From positions 1 to 64,000 of the forward strand of contig NZ_FNVA01000002.1 of the NCBI RefSeq assembly GCF_900108185.1: 64,000 nucleotides of DNA. Direction: 5' to 3'. Shown one piece after another: positions 42,511 to 51,300 of the stretch (position 1 is the first letter of the stretch; the number at the start of each line of letters is the position of its first letter). Below the pieces are notes generated by a model. The model was not told where the DNA came from. It ran no database searches and saw only the letters and a list, made by a program, of their open reading frames with translations. Position numbers and translations under genes: made by a program. This stretch comes from Bryocella elongata (GTDB taxonomy: Bacteria; Acidobacteriota; Terriglobia; Terriglobales; Acidobacteriaceae).

Positions 42511-43026
42511 GTGTCTACAACGAGCGAAAAGATCGCGCTTCAGAAGTCGCCCCTCAACGTCCACTCGGATCTGCCGGCCGAGGCCGTGCAGGAGATCAGC
42601 GGCGCCCTGAATGCGCTGTTGGCGGACGTCTTCGCACTGTACCTGAAGACCAAGAACTTCCATTGGCACATGAGCGGACCCCACTTCCGTGACTACCACC
42701 TGCTGCTGGATGAGCATGGCGACCAGCTGTTCGCGATGACCGATGATGTGGCGGAGCGCGTTCGCAAGATTGGTGGAACCACTATCCGCTCGATCGGGCA
42801 GATCGCGAAGCTGCAGCGCATCAAGGACAACGATGCCGACTTTGTGACGGCGCAGGACATGCTGGCTGAGCTGCACGAGGACAACAAGGCATTGACCCTG
42901 AGCATGCGCGCGGTGCACGCGCTGTGCGATGACGCCGGCGACGTGGCCACCGCGAGCCTGCTGGAGAACTGGATCGACGAGACACAGCGCCGCTCGTGGT
43001 TCCTGTTCGAATCGACGCGCAAGTAG
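42511..43026 (+). CDS. dps: Dps-family ferritin-like DNA-protection protein (GTG start)
   Basis: Forms 12-subunit shells that oxidise and store iron and protect DNA in oxidative stress. GTG 42511 is favoured by AAGGAG 8 bases upstream; the frame is open further up without a good site. The ferroxidase signature NFHWHMSGPHFRDYHLLLDEHGDQLF is intact, with His, Asp and Glu ligands in the usual spacing. Length of 171 aa is normal, and the N-terminal tail (STTSEKIALQKSPLN) holds a few basic residues. The 270-base gap upstream and the hairpin downstream make it a separate unit. Confidence 0.93.
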   Translation: MSTTSEKIALQKSPLNVHSDLPAEAVQEISGALNALLADVFALYLKTKNFHWHMSGPHFRDYHLLLDEHGDQLFAMTDDVAERVRKIGGTTIRSIGQIAKLQRIKDNDADFVTAQDMLAELHEDNKALTLSMRAVHALCDDAGDVATASLLENWIDETQRRSWFLFESTRK

Positions 43027-43073
43027 CTTGGGTCGCAAGTCGTTCAGAACATGACGGTGATGTAGTGGTGTTG

Positions 43074-43099
43074 AGCGGCCGGGGAGATTCCCGGCCGCT
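43074..43099 (+). terminator. hairpin terminator after dps
   Basis: AGCGGCCGGG (43074-43083) pairs perfectly with CCCGGCCGCT (43090-43099) around GAGATT, 47 bases after the dps stop. A weak T-containing tract follows. It separates dps from the riboswitch-controlled transcript. Confidence 0.7.
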
Positions 43100-43171
43100 T
43101 CGCTATTACGCGAGTGCAGCTTATCCACAACCAATGGGGTTGTGGTGCGTGTGTGCGCTAGATATAGTAGG

Positions 43172-43352
43172 CAAACATTCCATGGTTCCTCCAGCGATGG
43201 AGGATGAAAAGGGAATCCGGTGAAACTCCGGGACTGCCCCGCAGCGGTAAGCAGGTACGAACGCCAATCACGACACTGGGTGCGAAGCGCCCTGGGAAGT
43301 CTGGCTACTAGGTTTGAACCTGCAAGTCCGAAGACCTGCCAAGGAAACATTC
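43172..43352 (+). promoter_or_regulatory. cobalamin (B12) riboswitch controlling nrdAB
   Basis: The core elements appear in order: AAAAGGGAATCCGGTGAAAC (43208-43227), then CTCCGGGACTGCCCCGCAGC with GGTAAGC (the conserved central core), a peripheral stem region, and the B12 box GTCCGAAGACCTGCC (43327-43341). A 7-bp stem CGCCTCC/GGAGGCG (43359-43376) just downstream may belong to the expression platform; no T-run follows it. Ends are approximate. The next gene is nrdA, about 105 bases on. B12 binding would be expected to lower expression of this B12-independent reductase, as known for nrdABS in Streptomyces. Confidence 0.93.
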
Positions 43353-43457
43353 GCTGACGCCTCCGAGGGGAGGCGAGGTGGCAGTGCTGCGTCGCGCCGA
43401 TCCGGCAGGCGTACCGCTGTTTCTTCGCATCGCTTTCTGAGGCCAAGGAGTTACTCC

Positions 43458-46307
43458 ATGGCCGCTCATACCTCCGCAAGCTCCACTGTCGTTATGCCGC
43501 CGATCGCTGCCGCGCCGGAGTCTCTCCTGTCGCTGCAGGTGGCTCGCCGCAACGGCACGCTGTCGCCCTTTGACCCCGCGAAGATCTCGGTCGCGATCAG
43601 CAAGGCGTTCATCGCCGTAGAAGGCACAGGCGCAACAGCGTCGCGTCGCATCCATGATGTCGTGGAGTCGATGACGGCGCAGATTGTCGCCGCTCTGTTG
43701 CGCCGCAGCGGAACGGGCCAGGTGCTGCATATCGAAGACATCCAGGACCAGGTGGAGCTCGCGCTGATGCGGTCAGGCGAGCACAAGGTCGCGCGAGCGT
43801 ATGTGCTGTATCGCGAAGAGCGCGCGCAACAGCGACGGGAACTTGCGCCTGCGATGGCGCCTGCTTCGACGCTGGGCTATAGCGTGAAGCTTCCGGACGG
43901 ACGTACCGAGCCGCTCGATGAGCAGCGCATGGTAGAGCAGGTCACCGCTGCTTGCCGTGGTCTCGAAGGCGTCTCGGTGGATGCAGTGATGACCGAGGTA
44001 CGGCGCAATCTGTACGACGGCATCCAGCTGCATGAGCTTGGCCTCGCGCAGACCATGTCCGCTCGTGCGTTGGTTGAGAAGGACCCGGGCTACGCCTATG
44101 TGAGTGCCAGATTGTTGCTGGGCAACCTGCGTGCCGAAGCTGTTGGTTTCATTCTGCCTGCGGCCAGGGTGCACTCGCAATCGCAGAGCAGCGTCAGCTA
44201 TGGGGAGTACTTTCCGGAGTACGTGCGCAAGGCAGTTGCGATGGGCTTCCTCGATAAGGAGCTCGCAACCTTCGATGTGGCGCGGCTCGCGGCTGCATTG
44301 AAGCCGGAGCGCGATGGCAACTTCCAGTTTCTCGGCCTGCAGACGCTTTACGATCGGTACTTCCTGCACAAGGATGGCGTGCGCTTCGAGCTGCCGCAAG
44401 CCTTCTTCATGCGTGTGGCGATGGGCCTTGCGCTGCGTGAGATCGATCGCGAAGGTCGCGCGATTGAGTTCTACGAGCTGTTGTCTTCGTTCGACTTCAT
44501 GTGCTCGACGCCGACGTTGTTCAACGCGGGCACACTGCGTCCTCAGCTTTCGTCGTGCTTCCTTACCACGATTGCTGACGATCTCGATGGCATCTTCAAA
44601 GCGATCAAGGACAACGCCCTGCTTGCGAAGTACTCGGGCGGACTGGGTAACGACTGGACACCGGTGCGTGGACTCGGTGCGTATATTGCAGGGACGAACG
44701 GGCAGTCGCAGGGCGTGGTGCCATTCCTCAAGGTGGCAAACGATACGGCCATCGCGGTGAACCAGGGCGGCAAGCGCAAGGGCGCGGTGTGTGGCTATCT
44801 GGAGACATGGCACATCGATGTGGAAGAGTTCCTCGATCTCCGCAAGAACACGGGCGACGATCGTCGTCGCACGCATGACATGAACACTGCGAACTGGGTC
44901 CCCGACCTGTTTCTCGAGCGGGTGGAAGCCGATGGCCCATGGACGCTGTTCTCCCCCGACGAGACGCCTGATCTCCATGATCTCTGCGGTAAAGCCTTTG
45001 CAGAGCGCTATGCGCAGTATGAAGCGAAGGCTGAGTTGGGTGAGATGAAGGTGAGCCGCAAGGTACGTGCGTTGGATCTATGGCGCAAGATGCTGACGAT
45101 GCTCTTCGAGACGGGACATCCGTGGATCACCTTCAAGGACCCGTGCAACCTGCGCTCGCCGCAACAACATGTGGGCGTGGTGCACTCGTCGAACCTTTGC
45201 ACGGAGATCACGCTGAACACCAATGACCGCGAAATTGCGGTGTGCAACCTGGGGTCGGTGAATCTTGCGAATCATGTGACGCCTGAAGGGATCGACGAGA
45301 CGCGCTTGCAGCGCACCGTGAAGACAGCGATGCGTATGCTCGACAACGTCATCGACATTAATTTCTATACGGTGCCGGAGGCACGTTACTCGAACCTTCG
45401 CCACCGCCCCGTGGGCATGGGCATCATGGGGTACCAGGACGCGCTCTACGCTCTGAGGATTCCCTTTGCCTCGGAGGCTGCGGTGCGCTTCGCCGATCGC
45501 AGTATGGAGCTTGTGAGCTTCCACGCGATCTCGGCATCGGTGGATCTCGCGGCAGAGCGCGGGCGTTATGCGACGTACGAGGGCTCGCTGTGGAGCAAGG
45601 GCATTCTCCCCATCGACTCTATCGAGATCCTGCAGCAGAACCGTACGCATACCCTGGACCTCGATCGCTCGTCCACGCTGGACTGGAATGGACTACGCCA
45701 ACGCGTGATGAGCGTTGGCATGCGCAACTCCAACACGCTCGCGATTGCTCCTACAGCGACGATCTCGAATATCTGTGGTGTTACTCAGTCGATCGAGCCG
45801 ACATATCAGAACCTCTTTGTGAAGTCGAATATGAGTGGTGACTTTACTGTGGTGAATGCGGCACTGGTGCGAGACCTGAAGTCGCTGGGCTTGTGGGATG
45901 AGGTGATGATCTCGGACCTCAAGTACTTCGATGGCTCGCTGGGGAACATCGAGCGTGTGCCTGAGGAGATGAAGAGGCTTTATGCGACGAGCTTCGAGAT
46001 TGAGCCCACGTGGCTGATCCAGGCCGCAGGGCGCAGGCAGAAGTGGATTGACCAGGCGCAGTCTTTGAACTTGTACCTTGCGCAGCCCAGCGGGAAGAAG
46101 CTGGACGCTCTGTATCGCGAGGCCTGGCACGCGGGGCTGAAGACGACGTACTACCTTCGCTCGAGCTCCGCAACGCATGTCGAGAAGTCGACCATGCAAC
46201 GCACCGATGGCAAGCTCAACGCCGTCGCTGTCGCGGCCTCGACCAGCGACTATGCCGGGCCGAAGCAATGTGCGATCGATGACCCTGGCTGCGAGGCTTG
46301 CCAGTAG
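43458..46307 (+). CDS. nrdA: ribonucleoside-diphosphate reductase large subunit with two N-terminal ATP-cones
   Basis: Reduces ribonucleotides to deoxyribonucleotides for DNA synthesis, with the NrdB subunit encoded next. ATG 43458 has AAGGAG 7 bases upstream. Two ATP-cone-like regulatory domains are seen: about residues 25-125 (VARRNGTLSPFDPAKISVAI) and 142-235 (VKLPDGRTEPLDEQRMVEQV). The barrel then has QLSSCF (first redox Cys), NLCTEITL (Asn, radical Cys and Glu) and AVCNLGSVNL (second redox Cys). KTTYYLRS supplies the Tyr pair for radical transfer and CEAC at the C-terminus the shuttle cysteines. All catalytic residues are present. Length of 949 aa is longer than E. coli NrdA because of the extra cone, as in Chlamydia-type enzymes. 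It is under the B12 riboswitch. Confidence 0.95.
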   Translation: MAAHTSASSTVVMPPIAAAPESLLSLQVARRNGTLSPFDPAKISVAISKAFIAVEGTGATASRRIHDVVESMTAQIVAALLRRSGTGQVLHIEDIQDQVELALMRSGEHKVARAYVLYREERAQQRRELAPAMAPASTLGYSVKLPDGRTEPLDEQRMVEQVTAACRGLEGVSVDAVMTEVRRNLYDGIQLHELGLAQTMSARALVEKDPGYAYVSARLLLGNLRAEAVGFILPAARVHSQSQSSVSYGEYFPEYVRKAVAMGFLDKELATFDVARLAAALKPERDGNFQFLGLQTLYDRYFLHKDGVRFELPQAFFMRVAMGLALREIDREGRAIEFYELLSSFDFMCSTPTLFNAGTLRPQLSSCFLTTIADDLDGIFKAIKDNALLAKYSGGLGNDWTPVRGLGAYIAGTNGQSQGVVPFLKVANDTAIAVNQGGKRKGAVCGYLETWHIDVEEFLDLRKNTGDDRRRTHDMNTANWVPDLFLERVEADGPWTLFSPDETPDLHDLCGKAFAERYAQYEAKAELGEMKVSRKVRALDLWRKMLTMLFETGHPWITFKDPCNLRSPQQHVGVVHSSNLCTEITLNTNDREIAVCNLGSVNLANHVTPEGIDETRLQRTVKTAMRMLDNVIDINFYTVPEARYSNLRHRPVGMGIMGYQDALYALRIPFASEAAVRFADRSMELVSFHAISASVDLAAERGRYATYEGSLWSKGILPIDSIEILQQNRTHTLDLDRSSTLDWNGLRQRVMSVGMRNSNTLAIAPTATISNICGVTQSIEPTYQNLFVKSNMSGDFTVVNAALVRDLKSLGLWDEVMISDLKYFDGSLGNIERVPEEMKRLYATSFEIEPTWLIQAAGRRQKWIDQAQSLNLYLAQPSGKKLDALYREAWHAGLKTTYYLRSSSATHVEKSTMQRTDGKLNAVAVAASTSDYAGPKQCAIDDPGCEACQ

Positions 46308-46389
46308 GGTTGCACTCTGATCGCGCGGGAGCATGTCGCCAAGTTGCGCTGCTCCCGCCAACGTATTTTTTAAATTTCTCAGGAGTCCC

Positions 46390-47529
46390 ATGTCCGTGCT
46401 GAACTGGAACGAACCGAACGAGCAGCCCACGACGCTGGTGCTGACACAACCTGATGCTGGCGACCTTGCCGGTCCGGATCCGACAGGACTTGGCGACATC
46501 GCGCGAGGTGCAGCGCGCGTTCGCGTCGATGACAAGGCGATGATCAACTGTCGTGCTGACGTGAATCAGTTGTTGCCCTTGAAGTATCGGTGGGCGTGGG
46601 AGAAGTATCTCTCCGGTTGCAACAACCATTGGATGCCGACAGAGATCTCGATGCAGGCAGACATTGCGTTATGGAAGTCGCCCAACGGCCTGACAGAAGA
46701 CGAGCGGCGAGCCATCAAGCGCAATCTTGGATTCTTCGCGGCCTCTGAGTCGCTGGTTGCGAACAACATTGTGCTTGCGATCTACCGACACCTCACCAAC
46801 CCCGAGTGCCGCCAGTACCTGCTGCGCCAGGCGTTTGAAGAGGCAGTGCATACGCATACGTTCCAATACATCGTCGAGTCGCTGGGCCTCGATGAGGGCG
46901 AACTGTTCAACATGTATCGTGAGGTGCCTTCGATTACGGACAAGGCCTCTTGGGCGCTGAAGTATACGCAGCATCTGAGCGATCCGACGTTTTCGACTGG
47001 AGCAACGGACACGGACCAGTCCTTCCTGCGAGACCTCATCGCGTTCTACGTCGTCTTCGAAGGGATGTGGTTCTACACGGGGTTTGCGCAGATCCTCTCG
47101 CTGGGACGCCGCAATAAGATGGTGGGCATCGCAGAGCAGTACCAGTACATCCTGCGAGATGAGTCGATCCACCTGAACTTTGGCATCGACGTGATCAACC
47201 AGATCAAAGCTGAAAACCCGTATCTGTGGACAGCGGGCTTTCAGGATGAGGTGCGAGGGATGTTGCGATCTGCCGCGGAGCTTGAGGCTGCCTATGGACG
47301 TGACACGATGCCCAACGGCTTCCTTGGACTGAGCGCGGCGCAATGCGAGCAGTACATGCACTTCATCGCGAATCGGCGCTGTGCACAACTGGGACTGGAA
47401 GCTGTCTTCGCGGTGACAGAGAACCCCTTCCCGTGGATGAGCGAAGCGATGGACCTGAAGAAGGAGAAGAACTTCTTTGAAACGCGGGTCATCGAGTATC
47501 AGAACGGGGGCTCTCTGGCCTGGGATTGA
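46390..47529 (+). CDS. nrdB: class Ic ribonucleotide reductase small subunit (Phe in place of radical Tyr)
   Basis: Radical-generating subunit of the NrdAB pair. ATG 46390 with TCAGGAG about 5 bases upstream. Metal ligands are Glu120 (FFAASES), Glu151 and His154 (EEAVHTHTF), a Glu in VVFEGMWFY, and Glu and His in RDESIHLNF. The residue four after His154, Tyr122 in E. coli, is Phe158 here. Phe at this site together with Glu as first ligand is the hallmark of class Ic, first seen in Chlamydia trachomatis, which uses a Mn(IV)/Fe(III) cofactor and no tyrosyl radical. The C-terminal [11 protein letters not shown] segment also resembles Chlamydia NrdB. The gene lies 83 bases after nrdA and is probably co-transcribed. 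Confidence 0.95.
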   Translation: MSVLNWNEPNEQPTTLVLTQPDAGDLAGPDPTGLGDIARGAARVRVDDKAMINCRADVNQLLPLKYRWAWEKYLSGCNNHWMPTEISMQADIALWKSPNGLTEDERRAIKRNLGFFAASESLVANNIVLAIYRHLTNPECRQYLLRQAFEEAVHTHTFQYIVESLGLDEGELFNMYREVPSITDKASWALKYTQHLSDPTFSTGATDTDQSFLRDLIAFYVVFEGMWFYTGFAQILSLGRRNKMVGIAEQYQYILRDESIHLNFGIDVINQIKAENPYLWTAGFQDEVRGMLRSAAELEAAYGRDTMPNGFLGLSAAQCEQYMHFIANRRCAQLGLEAVFAVTENPFPWMSEAMDLKKEKNFFETRVIEYQNGGSLAWD

Positions 47530-47542
47530 GGACAGGGAGTCA

Positions 47543-47568
47543 GATCGCTCAGGCTCGGCTGAGCGATC
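47543..47568 (+). terminator. hairpin after nrdB
   Basis: GATCGCTCAG (47543-47552) pairs perfectly with CTGAGCGATC (47559-47568) around GCTCGG, starting 14 bases after the nrdB stop. No T-run, so termination strength is uncertain. Confidence 0.55.
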
Positions 47569-47717
47569 CTGGCGGATCAGCTGCTCGTGGATGCAATGGG
47601 TGGAAAGGCTTGCGCGCGAGCTTGAAACGTCTTGTGTCAGGGGGCGTGGCTTCGGCGGTTCATGTTTGCAGCCAGTGTCCCAGGAGGTTGGTTCACGCTG
47701 CCGGCCCTGAGCCAAGC

Positions 47718-48164
47718 TCAAGCGACGAGGCCAGCTTTGTAAGCAAAGTCCAGAGAGCTTCTGTAGGATGCTGCGGCCCGCAAGGGGAACGTCGTGAGAG
47801 CGGCGTCTTCGGCGTGGTGTTGAGCGCGCCACCGTGCGGGGGATGTTCCCACGCTCGAGGCGAAGGTGCGGCTGAAGGCCGCCTGGTCAGAGAAGCCTGC
47901 CTCGGTCGCGATCTCGGCGAGAGAAAGCGACGAACTCAGCAGCAGTTTCCTGGCCTGCTCCACCCTGCAACGGATCACAAATTGATGCACCGAGGTCCCG
48001 AAGGATGTGCGGAAGCACCGGCAGAAGTAGCTGGTGGAGAGCCGGCACTCGGCGGCGAGCCGGGCGAGACTAAGGTCGCCGCGCAGATGTCGCTCGATGA
48101 GGTCCATGGTGCGACGGCGCTGCCAAGGTGCGAGTCCGCCGCGATAGACGGGGTTTGCCAGCAT
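47718..48164 (-). CDS. short AraC-family regulator (DNA-binding domain only)
   Basis: 148 residues consisting almost entirely of the two-helix-turn-helix AraC domain: LSLARLAAECRLSTSYFCRCFRTSFG (first HTH) and LSLAEIATEAGFSDQAAFSRTFASSVGTSPARWR (second HTH and signature). There is no ligand-binding domain. ATG 48164 has AGGAGG 4 bases upstream. It is convergent with nrdB and lies 230 bases beyond the start-distal end of the second Oar-type gene on the same strand. A C-terminal tail of about 30 residues has no recognisable fold. Targets are unknown; such short AraC proteins often act as global stress regulators. Confidence 0.88.
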   Translation of the reverse strand: MLANPVYRGGLAPWQRRRTMDLIERHLRGDLSLARLAAECRLSTSYFCRCFRTSFGTSVHQFVIRCRVEQARKLLLSSSLSLAEIATEAGFSDQAAFSRTFASSVGTSPARWRAQHHAEDAALTTFPLRAAASYRSSLDFAYKAGLVA

Positions 48165-48344
48165 CAGTCCTCCTATGGCCCTTAGCCGAAGGCCGCAGAA
48201 CACAATCTCGTCCGGTGTGTGCTTAGGCTAGGCGGGATGGCGTCGGGGTTGAAGCCCCAGGATTACCAATGTGGTGCAGTCATTTCGAGGGGCGTTGGAG
48301 GCCGGCATTTTCGAGAGGCGGCGACGGCCTTCGAGGCAAAAGAA

Positions 48345-48376
48345 GGCGGCGCTGGAGGTTGCCCTCCAGCGCCGCC
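48345..48376 (-). terminator. Rho-independent terminator of the second Oar-type receptor gene
   Basis: GGCGGCGCTGGAGG pairs perfectly over 14 bp with CCTCCAGCGCCGCC around a 4-base loop. On the minus strand it comes 18 bases after the receptor stop and is followed by TTCTTTTG, a good U-tract. Confidence 0.9.
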
Positions 48377-48394
48377 GGTTTGTATTGCGTTGAG

Positions 48395-51300
48395 TTAGAA
48401 GTTGGCGCGAACGCCCATCTGGATCTGACGCGGAGTGTTGCCCTGCGTCTTGGTGACGCCCCATGCCGAGGTGCTCTGCAGGCTGAGGGAGGGATTGGCG
48501 AAGTCCAGGTGGTTGAGGGCGTTGAACATTACACCCGAGAACTCGAGGGAGTAACGATCGAAGATACGCATTTCCTTCTTCACGCTCAGATCGACGTTCA
48601 TGTAGCCAAGGCCAGAGACGGTGCTCGAGAGGCTGTCCTTGGTGTCGTAGCCGAGGATCGGTGCGCGAACCGTGGCGTAGACTGCGTCGGGGTTGCTGAA
48701 CATGTTGACTGCGGCGGATCCAGGACCCTTGACGGAAGTACCGGTTGTGGAACCGGTAATGCCGCGGTAGGTGTGCATCACAGCAGGCTCATGCTTGGTG
48801 AAGATGCAGGTTTCGCTGTCGGTGAAGGTCGAACCGTCTTCGCCACCGAAGTTCTGACCGCTGTTGTTGGATGTGCACTGCAGGGGCTGACCGGTACCGG
48901 CGGTAACTACAGGAGAGAACGTCCAACCGCCGGCGAGGCGGCCGATGATACCGTTCTGGCCCTTGAACCACGGGGTCTGGTAAACCACGAAGGTGTTGAA
49001 GATGATCTTCTGATCGAAGGACTGACGACCATACTGGTTGGCGAGGTTGTAGGAGTCCTGCGCCGTGATGGACGACGTGGACTGGTTGTAGGTACCGAGG
49101 CCGAGCGCCTTGCTCCAGGTCAGGTTCTCCTGCAGCGTGATGCCGTGGAAGCCGCTGATCTTGTACGAGACGTAACCGCCGTGGTAGTTAGCCCAGCCAT
49201 CCGGTGTACCGATCGAGATACCGGTGACCGTCTGTCCAGCCGAACCGTAGGTGGTGTTCGAGGTTGCTGTACCAGCGAGCGAGCGGTTGAACGTGAAGCC
49301 CGCCCCATTCGCACCGTTCATGTTGTTGTCCAAAGCCTGCCATAGGGAGAACACCTGTTGCGCGCCGAATTTGCTGGCTTGCTTCATTACCAAGGCCTGT
49401 GTGCAGCTCGTCGCTGCGACGTTACTGATTGAGTCGGTGTAAGCGCAATATGGTGAGGAAGCACCGCCGAGAGCAGCCTCGAAGAATGGCTGAGCTGAGA
49501 CGATTGGGAAGACCCGGGTCGCAGCCTTTGAGGATGTCGCGGAGGTAGTGGTCGCCTTGCAGGCAGCGGCGGTCTGGGTGCAACCCATGGCCGATTCAAC
49601 GGCGGCATAGGCCTGTGCGAAGGATTGCCCATTTAGTGCCAGGTTGTACGGAACCTGATTGGGGTTCTTCATGATGTAGTCGTGGTTGATGTAGCGACCG
49701 ATGTAACCGACCTCAAGCAGCTGACGGTGACCGATCTGGCGCTGAATCGACAGGTTGAAGGTGTCGGCGTAGCTGGGACGGAGGGACGGATCGAGCGGCG
49801 AAGCGATCGAAACGCCAGGACCGTCGATACCAGGACGGTAGGGCTGCGGGAGGGTGGTGGGGGCCGGCGCCGAAGCGAGGACGGGCGAGGTGCCGTCGAC
49901 GCCGAAGCGGTAGGCAGTGTTGTCGTTGAAGTTGAGCGAGTTGCAGCCACTGGCCTGGGCGTACTTGCACTGCGTCGCCAGGATGAGACCCGGGCTGAGC
50001 AGCGGATTGAGCACCTGCAGGTCACCATTGATACGCGCATAGAGACGACCGTAGCCGCCGCGGATTACGGTTGCTCCGCTACCGAAGATCTTGGCCATGC
50101 CTTCGTTGGTGAACTTGGGGTTCCACGCGAAAGAGATGCGTGGGCTGACCGAAGCGTAGTAGGGGTTGTAGGCGTACTTACGACCGCCACCGTCCACATT
50201 CTTCAACAGGGCGAAGGCAAAGTAGGGGTTATAGACGGTGCCCTGAGCTGCCGCTGTGTAGCGGTTCTCAAGCCACTTGTCCGTGCTCTGCTCGTTGCCG
50301 CTGGGGTCGGTCCACATCACCTGGTTGCCGTTCGCTTCGTGCGGCGGCATTTCGATGGCGTAGCTGATGCCGTAGTTCAGCGTCAGGGTGGGGGTTACCT
50401 TCCAGGTATCGGTTCCGTAGATGTTGTAGTACGGAATCGTGGTGTGCGCTCCGATGGGAGTCGCTGCCGGGTTGAGCGTCAGCGTGCCACCGTTGTTGGT
50501 GTAGGTGTTGGCAACCTGCGTGTCGGTCACGATGCCGTAGTAGGTATCGAGGATACGAGCGTAGTTTGCGGTACCCGCACCGACCGAGCCGAGGCCCGTC
50601 GCGGAGTACGCCACGTTACCACCACCGCCGGAATCACCGATCTGGTAGGTCGGCGTGTAGTTGATGCTGGCGCCATTGTCCGTGCGCTGGTGGTAGTTGA
50701 AGTTGTGCTGGTACTGGAAGCCGGCCTGAAGAACGTGGTTGCCCTTGATCTTCGTGAGGTCGTCGCGGAAGAAGTTATCCTTGCCGAGCCAGATACGAGT
50801 ACGGATGTTCTGTGCGTTGACGTTGTACGGAGCGAGCACGGTGGTGGTGTTCTCACCCAGCGGTTCGATCACGCCGCCTGCACCGGAGATCTGCGCAGGA
50901 GCGCCTGCACCCTTCCACTGCCAGAAGTTGCGCAGGTAGGAGTAGTGGAAGTCGTTGGTCAGCGAGGAGCTGATGTTGGTGGTCATACCAACAGCGAGGA
51001 ACCAGGGCTGCTGAGGACGCGGGGTGAGAGCTGTCGGGACGCCCAGCTTGTCGTTGCCGATGACACCGCCAATGTCAACCTGATTGCTGGTGACATTCTG
51101 CAGGTTGTAATAGCGGTAGGTCGCCATGAAGTGCCACTTGTCACCGAAATCGTGATCGAGACGGGTGGCGAGGAAGTTAGAACTCTGGGGGATGGAGATA
51201 TTGGCCTTGTAGCCGATGGTGTTGACGCCATCGCAATACGAGGTGGACAGGGCACCGCAGCTCTGATCGAAGGTCCCGTAGTAGGACTTTCCATCTCCGC

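Noticed and set aside
43359..43376. Intrinsic terminator as riboswitch platform
   Set aside because: The 7-bp stem has no U-tract after it; a role in folding is possible but termination is not supported.
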